Shown here piece by piece: positions 1 through 5,069 of a stretch of DNA of 5,069 nucleotides. The DNA comes from an uncultured Acinetobacter sp. GTDB lineage: Bacteria; Pseudomonadota; Gammaproteobacteria; Pseudomonadales; Moraxellaceae. The notes under the pieces are model-generated. The model did no database searches and was not told where the DNA came from. It was given only the letters and a program-made list of their open reading frames with translations. The position numbers and the translations under genes were made by a program. The first letter of the stretch is position 1. The number at the start of each line of letters is the position of its first letter. Location: the NCBI GenBank assembly GCA_900766635.1, contig CAAFWA010000291.1, positions 1 to 5,069 on the forward strand. The letters run 5' to 3'.

Positions 1-240
1 ATATTCTAAAAAGACTTTACGTAAGGTTTGTGCATCCATGGTTAGCGTGGTTTTGGCTTGCTCGGCTAAGCCTTTTTGTAATTTTCCACTTGCTAGTGCA
101 AGTTCAGTTTGCCCTGTTGCATCTGTCACAATTAAGTTAATGGCGAGTGCTTGCAGCGATGGGGGTAAATTTAAATCACCTGCTTGTGCTGTTAAGTCTG
201 CAACTGTTGCAAACCAATCATCCGTTAAAAAAGCTGGCAT
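1..240 (-). CDS. SCP2 sterol-binding domain protein, N-terminal part (truncated by window edge)
   Basis: The minus strand is open from an ATG at 240-238 to the window edge, giving 80 codons with no stop, so the 3' end lies outside. The translation begins MPAFLTDDWFATVADLTAQ and ends at MDAQTLRKVFLEY. The pattern of a short amphipathic N-terminal helix, a beta strand (ALAINLIVTDA), a Gly-Lys segment, then 'A.TTLTMDAQTLRKVF' is what I know from small bacterial SCP2 (sterol carrier protein 2-like) proteins of roughly 100 residues. These bind hydrophobic ligands in the cytosol; the physiological ligand of the bacterial single-domain forms is generally unknown. The diagnostic AFMxGKIxVxGD segment would fall beyond the edge and cannot be checked. 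A Shine-Dalgarno sequence GAGGAAG (245-251, read on minus) sits 4 nt upstream of the ATG and supports this start. It lies downstream of ttcA in the same direction but is separated from it by a terminator. Confidence 0.75.
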   Translation of the reverse strand, partial: MPAFLTDDWFATVADLTAQAGDLNLPPSLQALAINLIVTDATGQTELALASGKLQKGLAEQAKTTLTMDAQTLRKVFLEY

Positions 241-284
241 GTGTCTTCCTCAATAGTGCGATATTCATTAAATTTATTGATTCT

Positions 285-290
285 TTTATA
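285..290 (-). promoter_or_regulatory. possible -10 element for the SCP2-like gene
   Basis: On the minus strand TATAAA (285-290) lies 44 nt before the ATG at 240, between that gene and the ttcA terminator. This is where an independent promoter would be expected. The best -35 at suitable spacing (around GTGAAG) matches TTGACA poorly, so this is a weak call based on position and the -10 hexamer only. Confidence 0.3.
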
Positions 291-326
291 GCATGTAATC
301 TAGAACTTCACGCATGCTTTTAACAT

Positions 327-354
327 AAAAAAATAGGTGTCTAAAAGACACCTA
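327..354 (-). terminator. rho-independent terminator of ttcA
   Basis: A 9-bp perfect stem (TAGGTGTCT, 334-342, with AGACACCTA, 346-354) has a 3-nt loop. On the minus strand it is followed directly by seven T (the A run at 327-333). The stem begins 25 nt downstream of the ttcA stop codon. On the plus strand there is no T run after the stem, so it acts on minus-strand transcripts and separates ttcA from the SCP2-like gene. Confidence 0.85.
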
Positions 355-378
355 TACATTTAGTCTATTTAGCAGTGC

Positions 379-1302
379 TTATTCAGCTGCAAAACCTAAA
401 TTGACCATATTGATGCGCTTACTTGCGCCTTCAGTTTCATCAACCGTACATGAACCTTTAAAATCAAATTCACGTTGACTATCTAAGGCTTCAAAGTCAA
501 ACAATTCACGATCGGCAAGTTGCGATGGTGAGACGTTTTGCAATGCACCAAAAATGCTGTGTAAGCGTTTCGGATGCTCTTTATCCCATTGACGTAGCAT
601 ATCATTGAGCATGGCACGTTGTAGGTTCTCTTGTGAACCACATAAGTTACATGGAATGATAGGGAATTTACGCATTTCTGCATATTTAATGATGTCTTTT
701 TCTTCCACGTATGCCAATGGACGAATCAAAATGTTCTTTTTATCCGAAGACAATAATTTTGGTGGCATGGCTTTTAAGCTACCACCGTGGAATAGATTCA
801 AGAAAAAGGTTGCTAAAATGTCATCACGGTGATGACCAAGCGCAACTTTGGTTGCACCAATTTCTTGAGCAAAACCATACAAAGAACCACGGCGTAGACG
901 TGAGCATACTGCGCAGTAGGTTTTACCCTCTGGGGTTAATTTTTTGGTAATACTGTAGGTATCTTTTTCTAAGATATAGTACGGAATGTTATTTTCTTCT
1001 AAATAACGTGGTAATACATCTTCTGGGAAACCAGGTTGCTTTTGGTCAAGGTTGACTGCAATCACATCAAAGTTAATCGGGGCAATACGCTTAAATTGGA
1101 GCAAAATATCCAATAAGGTATAACTGTCTTTACCACCTGAAATACACACCATGACTTTGTCGCCATCTTCGATCATTTTAAAATCACGAATTGCATGACC
1201 GACTTGGCGGCGTAATTTTTTTAAAAGACGATAGTAGGCAGAGCTGGTTGGGAGTTCTGGCTTAAAATTAAAGCCTTGGTTGGACTCAACTGGCGAGAAC
1301 AT
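379..1302 (-). CDS. ttcA: tRNA 2-thiocytidine(32) synthetase TtcA
   Basis: TtcA is a cytosolic iron-sulfur, ATP-dependent enzyme that converts C32 of certain tRNAs to 2-thiocytidine. The 307-residue product carries the family's marks in order: the PP-loop ATP-pyrophosphatase motif SGGKDS at residues 55-60, the cluster-ligating CAVC at 130-133 followed by SRLRRG, GHHRDD at 156-161, and PCNLCGSQ at 217-224, which supplies the further conserved cysteine. The length fits the family (about 300). I chose the ATG at 1302, giving [11 protein letters not shown], because the family's homology begins there. The reading frame stays open upstream to a TTG at 1398, but the extra 32 residues are hydrophobic, unlike TtcA, and would use a rare start. 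No strong ribosome binding site precedes 1302. The gene appears monocistronic: a terminator follows at 327-354 and the upstream neighbour is divergent. The C-terminal 25 residues (after FDFKGSC) look lineage-variable. Identification is firm; the exact start is slightly less so. Confidence 0.95.
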   Translation of the reverse strand: MFSPVESNQGFNFKPELPTSSAYYRLLKKLRRQVGHAIRDFKMIEDGDKVMVCISGGKDSYTLLDILLQFKRIAPINFDVIAVNLDQKQPGFPEDVLPRYLEENNIPYYILEKDTYSITKKLTPEGKTYCAVCSRLRRGSLYGFAQEIGATKVALGHHRDDILATFFLNLFHGGSLKAMPPKLLSSDKKNILIRPLAYVEEKDIIKYAEMRKFPIIPCNLCGSQENLQRAMLNDMLRQWDKEHPKRLHSIFGALQNVSPSQLADRELFDFEALDSQREFDFKGSCTVDETEGASKRINMVNLGFAAE

Positions 1303-1337
1303 AGACGAGATTAACCCATAAATACAAATAACGCCGA

Positions 1338-1343
1338 ATTTTA
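1338..1343 (-). promoter_or_regulatory. possible -10 element of ttcA
   Basis: TAAAAT on the minus strand (1338-1343) lies 35 nt upstream of the preferred ttcA ATG at 1302. The region around 16-18 nt further upstream is GC-containing (CTGCGC) and does not match a -35 box; TTGCTG occurs only at about 20-nt spacing. If it is the promoter, transcription would start inside the long TTG-initiated frame, which would favour the 1302 start. Low confidence. Confidence 0.25.
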
Positions 1344-1486
1344 GCCGATTCACACCAAAAGCGCAGCAAAAGAATGTAAATTCCCTGCAAATCACCAAAA
1401 CGAATTCTTTTCATATGTAAAGCGTTGCTGTGAGGATTCTCACCTTAAAATCCAAACTATAGGTTTAGATGCTATGCGATACATAG

Positions 1487-1521
1487 TTTTCCACAAAACC
1501 TGTGGATAACTTTGTGGATTC
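1487..1521. promoter_or_regulatory. cluster of DnaA-box-like sites
   Basis: Three 9-mers lie within 35 bp. TTTTCCACA (1487-1495, plus orientation) fits the relaxed consensus TTWTNCACA. TGTGGATAA (1501-1509) is the exact reverse complement of the strong box TTATCCACA. TGTGGATTC (1513-1521, same orientation as the second) has seven of nine matches. The first two face each other with a 5-nt gap; the second and third are 3 nt apart. Such clusters occur at replication origins, at DnaA-titrating sites and in DnaA-regulated promoters. No dnaA, dnaN, gidA or rpmH gene is in this window, so calling it an origin is not justified from context. The sequence match is direct; binding is inferred. Confidence 0.5.
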
Positions 1522-1748
1522 TCTATGACTTGACATGCTCTCTTGCCCACAGACTAAGGCTTCGGCCTAAATTGATCATTTTTTAACCAATTTTATATTT
1601 ATTTATAATCAATAAGTTATGCAAGTCAAGTCACGTTAAATAAAAAAAAATCATTTTTTTTTCGATTTTTTGGCGCATTTTTGCTTCAAGTTTTTTATTC
1701 ATGTTAATAATTAGGCAATGCATCACTTTCTTAATCTTTTTTTTTTGC

Positions 1749-1754
1749 TACACT
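1749..1754 (+). promoter_or_regulatory. possible -10 element of the lytic transglycosylase gene
   Basis: TACACT (1749-1754) follows a run of ten T (1737-1746) and lies 38 nt before the ATG at 1793. Its upstream partner (TTTCTT, 1727-1732, 16-nt spacing) matches a -35 box only in part. The adjacent AT-rich tract could act as an UP-like or curved activator sequence. The call rests on one hexamer and location. Confidence 0.35.
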
Positions 1755-1792
1755 AAAGATCACTGTTTGGGGACAGATGTTAAATTACTACA

Positions 1793-2575
1793 ATGAAAAT
1801 CGACTCTATTATTTGGGCGATGTGTACCGCTGTGGGTACATTGTGTTTGAGTCCTTTAAGTTTTGCTGGGGAAACGATTTACCAACTTAAAGAGCGCAAT
1901 GGCACAACCTTACTGACCAATAAACACAGTAAATATCGTGATCTTAAGGTTGAGAAAAAGACCTATTATCCTGAAAGTAATATTCATCAATACCGTAATT
2001 ACGGTGCAACTGAAGCTGCAGTCGCGCCGAGTCAAAGTCGCAATAAACATGCCTTTGATTCAATTATTCAGCAAGCGGCTCAGACCTATGGCGTATCGGC
2101 AGGTTTAATTAAGGCGGTTATGCATACCGAGTCAGGCTTTAATATTCATGCTCGCTCTCCAGTAGGTGCACAAGGTTTAATGCAACTCATGCCCGCAACT
2201 GCACGGCGCTTTAATGTATCGAATCCTTATGACCCTCAGCAAAATATCATGGCAGGTGCCAAGTACTTAGCATGGTTACTCAAACGCTTTAATGGCAATA
2301 CGTCGTTGGCATTAGCAGGTTACAATGCGGGCGAGGGCAACGTACAAAAATATGGCGGTATTCCTCCGTTTCGTGAAACCCAAGATTATGTGCGCCGAGT
2401 GCAAAGTCGTTATCAAAATTTATATGCTGGAGGATTAGGGATAAGTACCAATCAATCGTCTACGTTAACTGCAAGCGCTTCCAACGCTATTCCAGCAGGT
2501 AGCACTTTAATTGCCCAATCGAATCAATCTAGCAGCCCCACTCCCCCACTTACAGCCGTGAGATTATTCAGTTAG
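1793..2575 (+). CDS. secreted GH23-type lytic transglycosylase; C-terminus apparently frameshifted
   Basis: The product is 260 residues. Residues 1-25 form a signal peptide (Lys near the start, hydrophobic core, SFA|GE cleavage), so it acts in the periplasm or outer envelope. Residues 26-60 resemble the DUF4124-type module (IYQLKERNGTTLLTNK). Residues 85-210 are the SLT catalytic domain: HTESGF with catalytic Glu113, GLMQLMPATA (128-137), AGYNAGEG (175-182) and the closing YV (199-200). Enzymes of this family cleave the MurNAc-GlcNAc bond of peptidoglycan with formation of 1,6-anhydroMurNAc. A Ser/Thr/Asn-rich linker follows from about 213. The zero frame stops at 2573-2575, but a coherent tail continues in the -1 frame to 2664 (separate entry). 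Adding one C to the five-C run at 2543-2547 would give a 290-residue protein. The catalytic domain is intact either way. Start: an in-frame TAA at 1781-1783 restricts initiation to 1793 (an ATT at 1784 is unlikely). GGGGA at 1769-1773 is 19 nt away, so the ribosome binding site is poor. Confidence 0.88.
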   Translation: MKIDSIIWAMCTAVGTLCLSPLSFAGETIYQLKERNGTTLLTNKHSKYRDLKVEKKTYYPESNIHQYRNYGATEAAVAPSQSRNKHAFDSIIQQAAQTYGVSAGLIKAVMHTESGFNIHARSPVGAQGLMQLMPATARRFNVSNPYDPQQNIMAGAKYLAWLLKRFNGNTSLALAGYNAGEGNVQKYGGIPPFRETQDYVRRVQSRYQNLYAGGLGISTNQSSTLTASASNAIPAGSTLIAQSNQSSSPTPPLTAVRLFS

Positions 2576-2664
2576 CCAATGGCAGTTATACCGATCGTCC
2601 GGTACGTGGCTCTTTTAGTACAGGATACGCCACAGCTTCAGCGATGATTACCATCTCAGATTAA
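2548..2664 (+). other. displaced C-terminal tail of the lytic transglycosylase (-1 frame)
   Basis: Reading from ACT at 2548 gives 38 residues ending in TAA at 2662-2664. Their composition is protein-like (TYSREIIQLANGSYTDRP, then GSFSTGYATASAMITISD). There is no start codon or ribosome binding site for independent translation. This frame has a TAG at 2530-2532 and the upstream gene's frame has a TAG at 2573-2575, so the switch must occur between about 2533 and 2572. That interval contains CCCC (2536-2539) and CCCCC (2543-2547). The tail ends inside a palindrome followed by six T, a natural end for the gene. The 'IIQLANGSYTD' wording is faintly like the N-terminal 'IYQLKERNGTTLLTN' of the same protein. 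A sequencing error, a real mutation or slippage are all possible. Confidence 0.75.
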
Positions 2665-2676
2665 TCTGACTTTTTT
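2656..2676 (+). terminator. weak rho-independent terminator after the lytic transglycosylase
   Basis: The perfect palindrome TCAGATTAATCTGA (2656-2669) can form a 5-bp stem with a TTAA loop, followed by C and then six T (2671-2676). The stem is short and AT-rich, so termination may be partial. It overlaps the stop codon of the -1-frame tail (2662-2664), consistent with that being the original gene end. Confidence 0.45.
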
Positions 2677-2697
2677 ACTGAAGTTTGGTTATTTTTT

Positions 2698-2726
2698 CTT
2701 GAATTTTGATGTTATTCACCGCATAT
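2698..2726 (+). promoter_or_regulatory. sigma-32-like heat-shock promoter of htpX
   Basis: CTTGAA (2698-2703) matches the -35 core of RpoH promoters. After a 15-nt spacer, CCGCATAT (2719-2726) matches the -10 consensus CCCCATNT at six of seven defined positions. Transcription would start near 2733, about 50 nt before the htpX start codon. htpX is a known RpoH-regulated gene in Escherichia coli, so both location and motif agree. Whether it is used in this organism is inferred. Confidence 0.65.
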
Positions 2727-2784
2727 TGAGTAAGATTTCGATTTGTAAATCAGATTATATTTTTACAATAAGAGGATTTTCTCA

Positions 2785-3690
2785 ATGATGCGGATTGGTT
2801 TGTTCTTGCTAACCAACCTCGCGGTACTGGTTGTAGCTGGCATTATTTTGTCACTCTTCGGTGTCGGTAGTTACCATGGCGCGGGTGGCTTAAATCTAGG
2901 CAACCTGTTGGTGGTCTGTTTTGTCTTTGGTATGGTCGGTTCGATTATTTCGTTATTTATGTCGAAATGGATGGCGAAAAAAACCACAGGTACAGAACTC
3001 ATTGACCCCAATGCACCTCGCAACCAAGCAGAAGTTTGGTTATTGCAAGAGGTCGCTCAACTTTCTCAACGTGCTGGTATTAATATGCCAGAGGTGGGGA
3101 TTTTTCCATCTTACCAATCTAATGCCTTTGCCACAGGTTGGAATAAAAATGACGCTTTAGTTGCGGTTTCTACCGGTTTACTTGAGCGCATGAATAAAGA
3201 TGAATTACGTGCAGTTTTGGCGCATGAAATTGGTCATGTTGCCAATGGCGATATGGTCACCCTTGCCCTTGTACAAGGCGTGGTCAATGCTTTCGTGATG
3301 TTCTTTGCCCGTATTGTGGGTGATTTTATTGATCGCAATGTATTTGGTCGTGAAGATGGCGAAGCACCGGGCTTAGCTTATTTTGCCATTACCATCGTGC
3401 TTGATATTGTGTTTGGTATTTTGGCCTCTGCGATCGTGATGTGGTTCTCACGCTACCGTGAATATCGTGCCGATGAAGCAGGTGCCCGTTTAGCAGGTAA
3501 ACAAGCGATGATCTCTGCATTATTGCGTTTACAAGCAGAAACTGAAATGCCTGATCAAATGCCAAAAGAAATGAAAGCGTTTTCTATTTCGGCAGGTCAA
3601 GAGCAAGGCTTTAGTTTAGCGGCTCTATTTCAAACCCACCCAACCATTGAACAACGTGTTGCTGCCTTACAACAACTCGATTGTCCTTAA
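2785..3690 (+). CDS. htpX: membrane-bound zinc metalloprotease HtpX
   Basis: HtpX is an M48-family inner-membrane protease that, with FtsH, degrades misfolded or damaged membrane proteins during envelope and heat stress. The 301-residue product has the usual length. Hydrophobic helices lie at about 4-26 and 38-60, followed by the conserved cytosolic segment (DPNAPRN at 74-80, SNAFATG at 112-118). The zinc motif HEIGH is at 147-151 (His147, Glu148, His151). Two further hydrophobic stretches lie at about 157-178 and 197-221, and [10 protein letters not shown] at 222-231 supplies Glu226, which by family alignment is the third zinc ligand. The C-terminus has the family's [12 protein letters not shown] (284-295). 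The ATG at 2785 is 8 nt after the Shine-Dalgarno AGAGGA (2771-2776). A second ATG at 2788 is possible, but 2785 has better spacing. A sigma-32-like promoter lies upstream and a strong terminator downstream, so it is probably a single-gene heat-shock unit. All catalytic residues are present. Confidence 0.97.
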   Translation: MMRIGLFLLTNLAVLVVAGIILSLFGVGSYHGAGGLNLGNLLVVCFVFGMVGSIISLFMSKWMAKKTTGTELIDPNAPRNQAEVWLLQEVAQLSQRAGINMPEVGIFPSYQSNAFATGWNKNDALVAVSTGLLERMNKDELRAVLAHEIGHVANGDMVTLALVQGVVNAFVMFFARIVGDFIDRNVFGREDGEAPGLAYFAITIVLDIVFGILASAIVMWFSRYREYRADEAGARLAGKQAMISALLRLQAETEMPDQMPKEMKAFSISAGQEQGFSLAALFQTHPTIEQRVAALQQLDCP

Positions 3691-3710
3691 TTGATTCAAT
3701 CAACGAATAT

Positions 3711-3740
3711 AAAAAAGCCTCCAAATTTGGGGGCTTTTTT
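3711..3740 (+). terminator. strong rho-independent terminator of htpX
   Basis: AAAAAAGCCTCC (3711-3722) pairs with GGGGGCTTTTTT (3729-3740) over 12 positions, including one G-U wobble, with AAATTT as loop. The GC core is followed by six T and a further T-rich stretch. It starts 20 nt after the htpX stop. The flanking A and T runs mean it could also act on the minus strand, but there the wobble becomes an A-C mismatch. Confidence 0.9.
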
Positions 3741-3830
3741 ATTTTATGGCGTATTAAAATTTACATCTATTAGATAGTAATTCTATAGAAAGTAAGATTT
3801 TATTGCTTGTCCTCATAGATCATTTCAATT

Positions 3831-3855
3831 AAAAAGGGATGCCTCAGCATCCCTT
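3831..3855 (-). terminator. rho-independent terminator of the RND permease gene
   Basis: A 9-bp perfect stem (AAGGGATGC, 3834-3842, with GCATCCCTT, 3847-3855) has a 4-nt loop. On the minus strand it runs into TTTTTAATTG (the A run at 3831-3835). It lies 14 nt past the permease stop codon. Together with 3711-3740 it insulates the two convergent genes; nothing else is seen between them. Confidence 0.85.
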
Positions 3856-3869
3856 GTTTGTATGTTGAC

Positions 3870-5069
3870 TTAGTGCTGAATCTGCTTTTGCCCTCGAATC
3901 AACACATACATAAATGGAATAAAGATCAGCACGAGCACTGTCCCAAAAATCACCCCACCTAAGACACTGGTACCAATTTCTTGACGACTGGCTGCACCTG
4001 CACCGCTCGCAAGCACTAAAGGAATAATCCCTGCACCAAAGGCAAGTGAGGTCATTAAAATTGGACGTAAGCGCAAACTTGCCCCCTCAATCGCCGCTTG
4101 CATAGCACTCATACCACGGCTTTGTGCTAAGGCAGCAAATTCGGCAATTAAAATGGCATTTTTACATGACAAGCCCATGGTGGTTAATAATGCAATTTGG
4201 AAATAGATGTCGTTTGGAAAGCCTGCAAAGTAGCTAAACAAGATATTTCCACCAATCCCAAGTGGAATCGCGGTCATTACAGCCGCAGGAATCGACCAAC
4301 TTTCATATAAAGCCGCTAAACATAAGAAAATAAAGCCAATTGAGATGAGATATAACCACAATGCCTGGTTACTTGAACGTTGCTCTTCAAAGGATAAACC
4401 GCTCCATGATAAATCTACCCCTGAAGTCTGATCGACCAAGGTTTGTAAATCTTGCATGGCTTGACCTGTGGTGCTGTTTTTTGCTGTATCGGCTTCCATT
4501 TCTAAAGCACTATAGCCCATATAGCGATTGACCACTTCAGGCCCACCTGTCCAACTTAAACTCGAAAATTGGCTAAAAGGTACCATTTCGTTGTTGTTAT
4601 TGCGCACCGACCATTGGGCTAAATCTTCAGGGGTTGCACGAAATGGCGCATCACCTTGCATAATCACGCGTTTAATTCGACCACGATCAATAAAGTCATT
4701 AATGTAATTACCCCCCCATGCGGCCGATAAAGTCGAGTTAATGGCATTTTGGGTTAAGCCTGCGGCCATGGCTTGTTTTTGGTCAATCGTGACTTTAAGT
4801 TCTGCTTTTTCAGGATTGGCGCGTTTGGCTAAATTTTCAAAACTCGAATAGCTTTTGGCTTGCTGCTCAAGCTGCTTAAATTTAGCCTCTAAAGTATCAC
4901 GACCTTGTCCCTCAACATCGCGAAGCCAAAAACTCAAGCCATCGGTTTGCCCTAAACCATTAACAGAAGGTGGCAACATCATGCTAATTTGTGCATTGGG
5001 ATGTTGTTTAAAATGTGCCACTGCTCGCTCACGAATGGCTTGTGCGCTATTGGCTTTGCCCTTGGGCGC
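3870..5069 (-). CDS. RND (AcrB/HAE1-family) multidrug efflux permease, C-terminal 399 residues
   Basis: This is the inner-membrane, proton-driven pump subunit of a tripartite efflux complex. The frame stays open to the window edge; a GTG at 5021 is internal, and 16 more codons (APKGKANSAQ...) are visible before it. About 38% of a typical 1040-residue RND protein is present. Residues 1-230 of the fragment are periplasmic porter/docking-domain sequence (MLPPSVNGLG, AWGGNYINDFIDRGR, a TPEDLAQWSVRN segment, SWSGLSFEEQ). Transmembrane helices 8-12 follow at about 238-255, 263-284, 289-310, 336-356 and 366-391. The relay residues are recognisable: Lys303 in SCKNAILI (AcrB Lys940) and Arg335 with Thr340 in RLRPILMTSLAF (AcrB Arg971 and Thr978). 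The helix-10 motif reads GLSCKN where AcrB has GLSAKN. A terminator follows directly, so no outer-membrane channel gene lies downstream in this operon. It resembles AdeB/AdeJ-type pumps, but I cannot assign a specific name or substrate. Confidence 0.93.
   Translation of the reverse strand, partial: APKGKANSAQAIRERAVAHFKQHPNAQISMMLPPSVNGLGQTDGLSFWLRDVEGQGRDTLEAKFKQLEQQAKSYSSFENLAKRANPEKAELKVTIDQKQAMAAGLTQNAINSTLSAAWGGNYINDFIDRGRIKRVIMQGDAPFRATPEDLAQWSVRNNNNEMVPFSQFSSLSWTGGPEVVNRYMGYSALEMEADTAKNSTTGQAMQDLQTLVDQTSGVDLSWSGLSFEEQRSSNQALWLYLISIGFIFLCLAALYESWSIPAAVMTAIPLGIGGNILFSYFAGFPNDIYFQIALLTTMGLSCKNAILIAEFAALAQSRGMSAMQAAIEGASLRLRPILMTSLAFGAGIIPLVLASGAGAASRQEIGTSVLGGVIFGTVLVLIFIPFMYVLIRGQKQIQH

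Larger units (their letters stand above)
1303..1792. other. divergent intergenic region, no gene seen
   Basis: These 490 bp separate the divergent ttcA and lytic transglycosylase genes. I see no convincing protein gene or tRNA. The ttcA-proximal part (1303-1450) should hold the ttcA promoter. Then come a small inverted repeat (AAACTAT 1454-1460, ATAGTTT 1483-1489), the DnaA-box cluster (1487-1521), and a short AGGC-TTCG-GCCT hairpin (1557-1568). From about 1574 to 1746 the DNA is extremely AT-rich, with A9-TCA-T9 at 1642-1662 and ten T at 1737-1746. Such phased A/T tracts are typical of curved promoter DNA. Confidence 0.7.

Noticed and set aside
38..256. A 72-codon plus-strand frame
   Set aside because: It is antisense to the SCP2-like gene, whose minus-strand translation is far more protein-like, has a good ribosome binding site and is open to the window edge.
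483..950. Several overlapping frames of 66-79 codons within ttcA on both strands
   Set aside because: They are shadows of ttcA with no start signals or recognisable sequence.
1303..1398. N-terminal extension of TtcA by 32 residues from a TTG start
   Set aside because: TtcA homology begins at the ATG at 1302. The extension starts with a rare codon and reads as translated promoter DNA.
1454..1489. Inverted repeat AAACTAT/ATAGTTT around GCTATGCGATACATAG
   Set aside because: The arms are only 7 bp, AT-rich and 22 nt apart, and partly overlap the first DnaA-like box. This is too weak to call an operator.
1553..1590. TTCG-loop hairpin AGGC-TTCG-GCCT followed by a T run, as the terminator of a small RNA
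   Set aside because: The stem is only 4 bp before a mismatch and the T run (1580-1585) is about 11 nt past the stem. TTGACA at 1530-1535 has no matching -10, so a small RNA gene is not supported.
1487..1746. Chromosomal replication origin
   Set aside because: Box cluster plus AT-rich DNA is suggestive, but no oriC-neighbouring genes are present and the boxes are few. It is kept only as a DnaA-box cluster.
2921..3160. A 79-codon frame inside htpX
   Set aside because: It overlaps a fully conserved htpX in another frame and has no similarity or start signals of its own.
3741..3830. Possible gene or small RNA between the two convergent terminators
   Set aside because: It is only about 90 AT-rich bases with no frame, hairpin or promoter that stands out.

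Overview
The window is about 5 kb of ordinary chromosomal DNA from a low-to-moderate GC gammaproteobacterium, most likely Acinetobacter (Moraxellaceae). I base this on the TtcA sequence, whose N-terminus ([15 protein letters not shown]) and general wording I recognise from that genus, on the AT-rich intergenic style, and on codon usage. No database search was possible, so the genus is an inference.

Layout. On the minus strand at the left edge is the first 80 codons of an SCP2 sterol-carrier-like protein (1-240), truncated by the window. Next is ttcA on the minus strand (379-1302), the tRNA 2-thiocytidine synthase, closed by a rho-independent terminator (327-354). A 490-bp divergent intergenic region (1303-1792) holds a compact cluster of DnaA-box-like sites (1487-1521) followed by a very AT-rich stretch. 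On the plus strand follow a secreted GH23-type lytic transglycosylase (1793-2575) and the membrane zinc protease HtpX (2785-3690), the latter preceded by a good sigma-32-like heat-shock promoter. HtpX ends at a strong terminator. It converges on the C-terminal third of an RND (AcrB/HAE1-type) multidrug efflux permease on the minus strand (3870-5069, 5' end outside the window), which has its own terminator at 3831-3855.

How the genes relate. They do not form one pathway. Four separate transcription units are implied by orientation and terminators: the SCP2 gene, ttcA, the transglycosylase, and htpX, plus the tail of an RND operon. A loose theme is envelope maintenance: wall turnover, membrane protein quality control and efflux.

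Most notable observations. (1) The transglycosylase reading frame appears broken near a run of five C (2543-2547). A coherent 38-codon tail continues in the -1 frame to 2664, right up to a terminator-like palindrome, so the usual product is probably about 290 rather than 260 residues. (2) A DnaA-box cluster lies next to an AT-rich tract in the ttcA/transglycosylase gap. (3) A sigma-32-like promoter lies upstream of htpX. I did not find a previously undescribed multi-gene system here.
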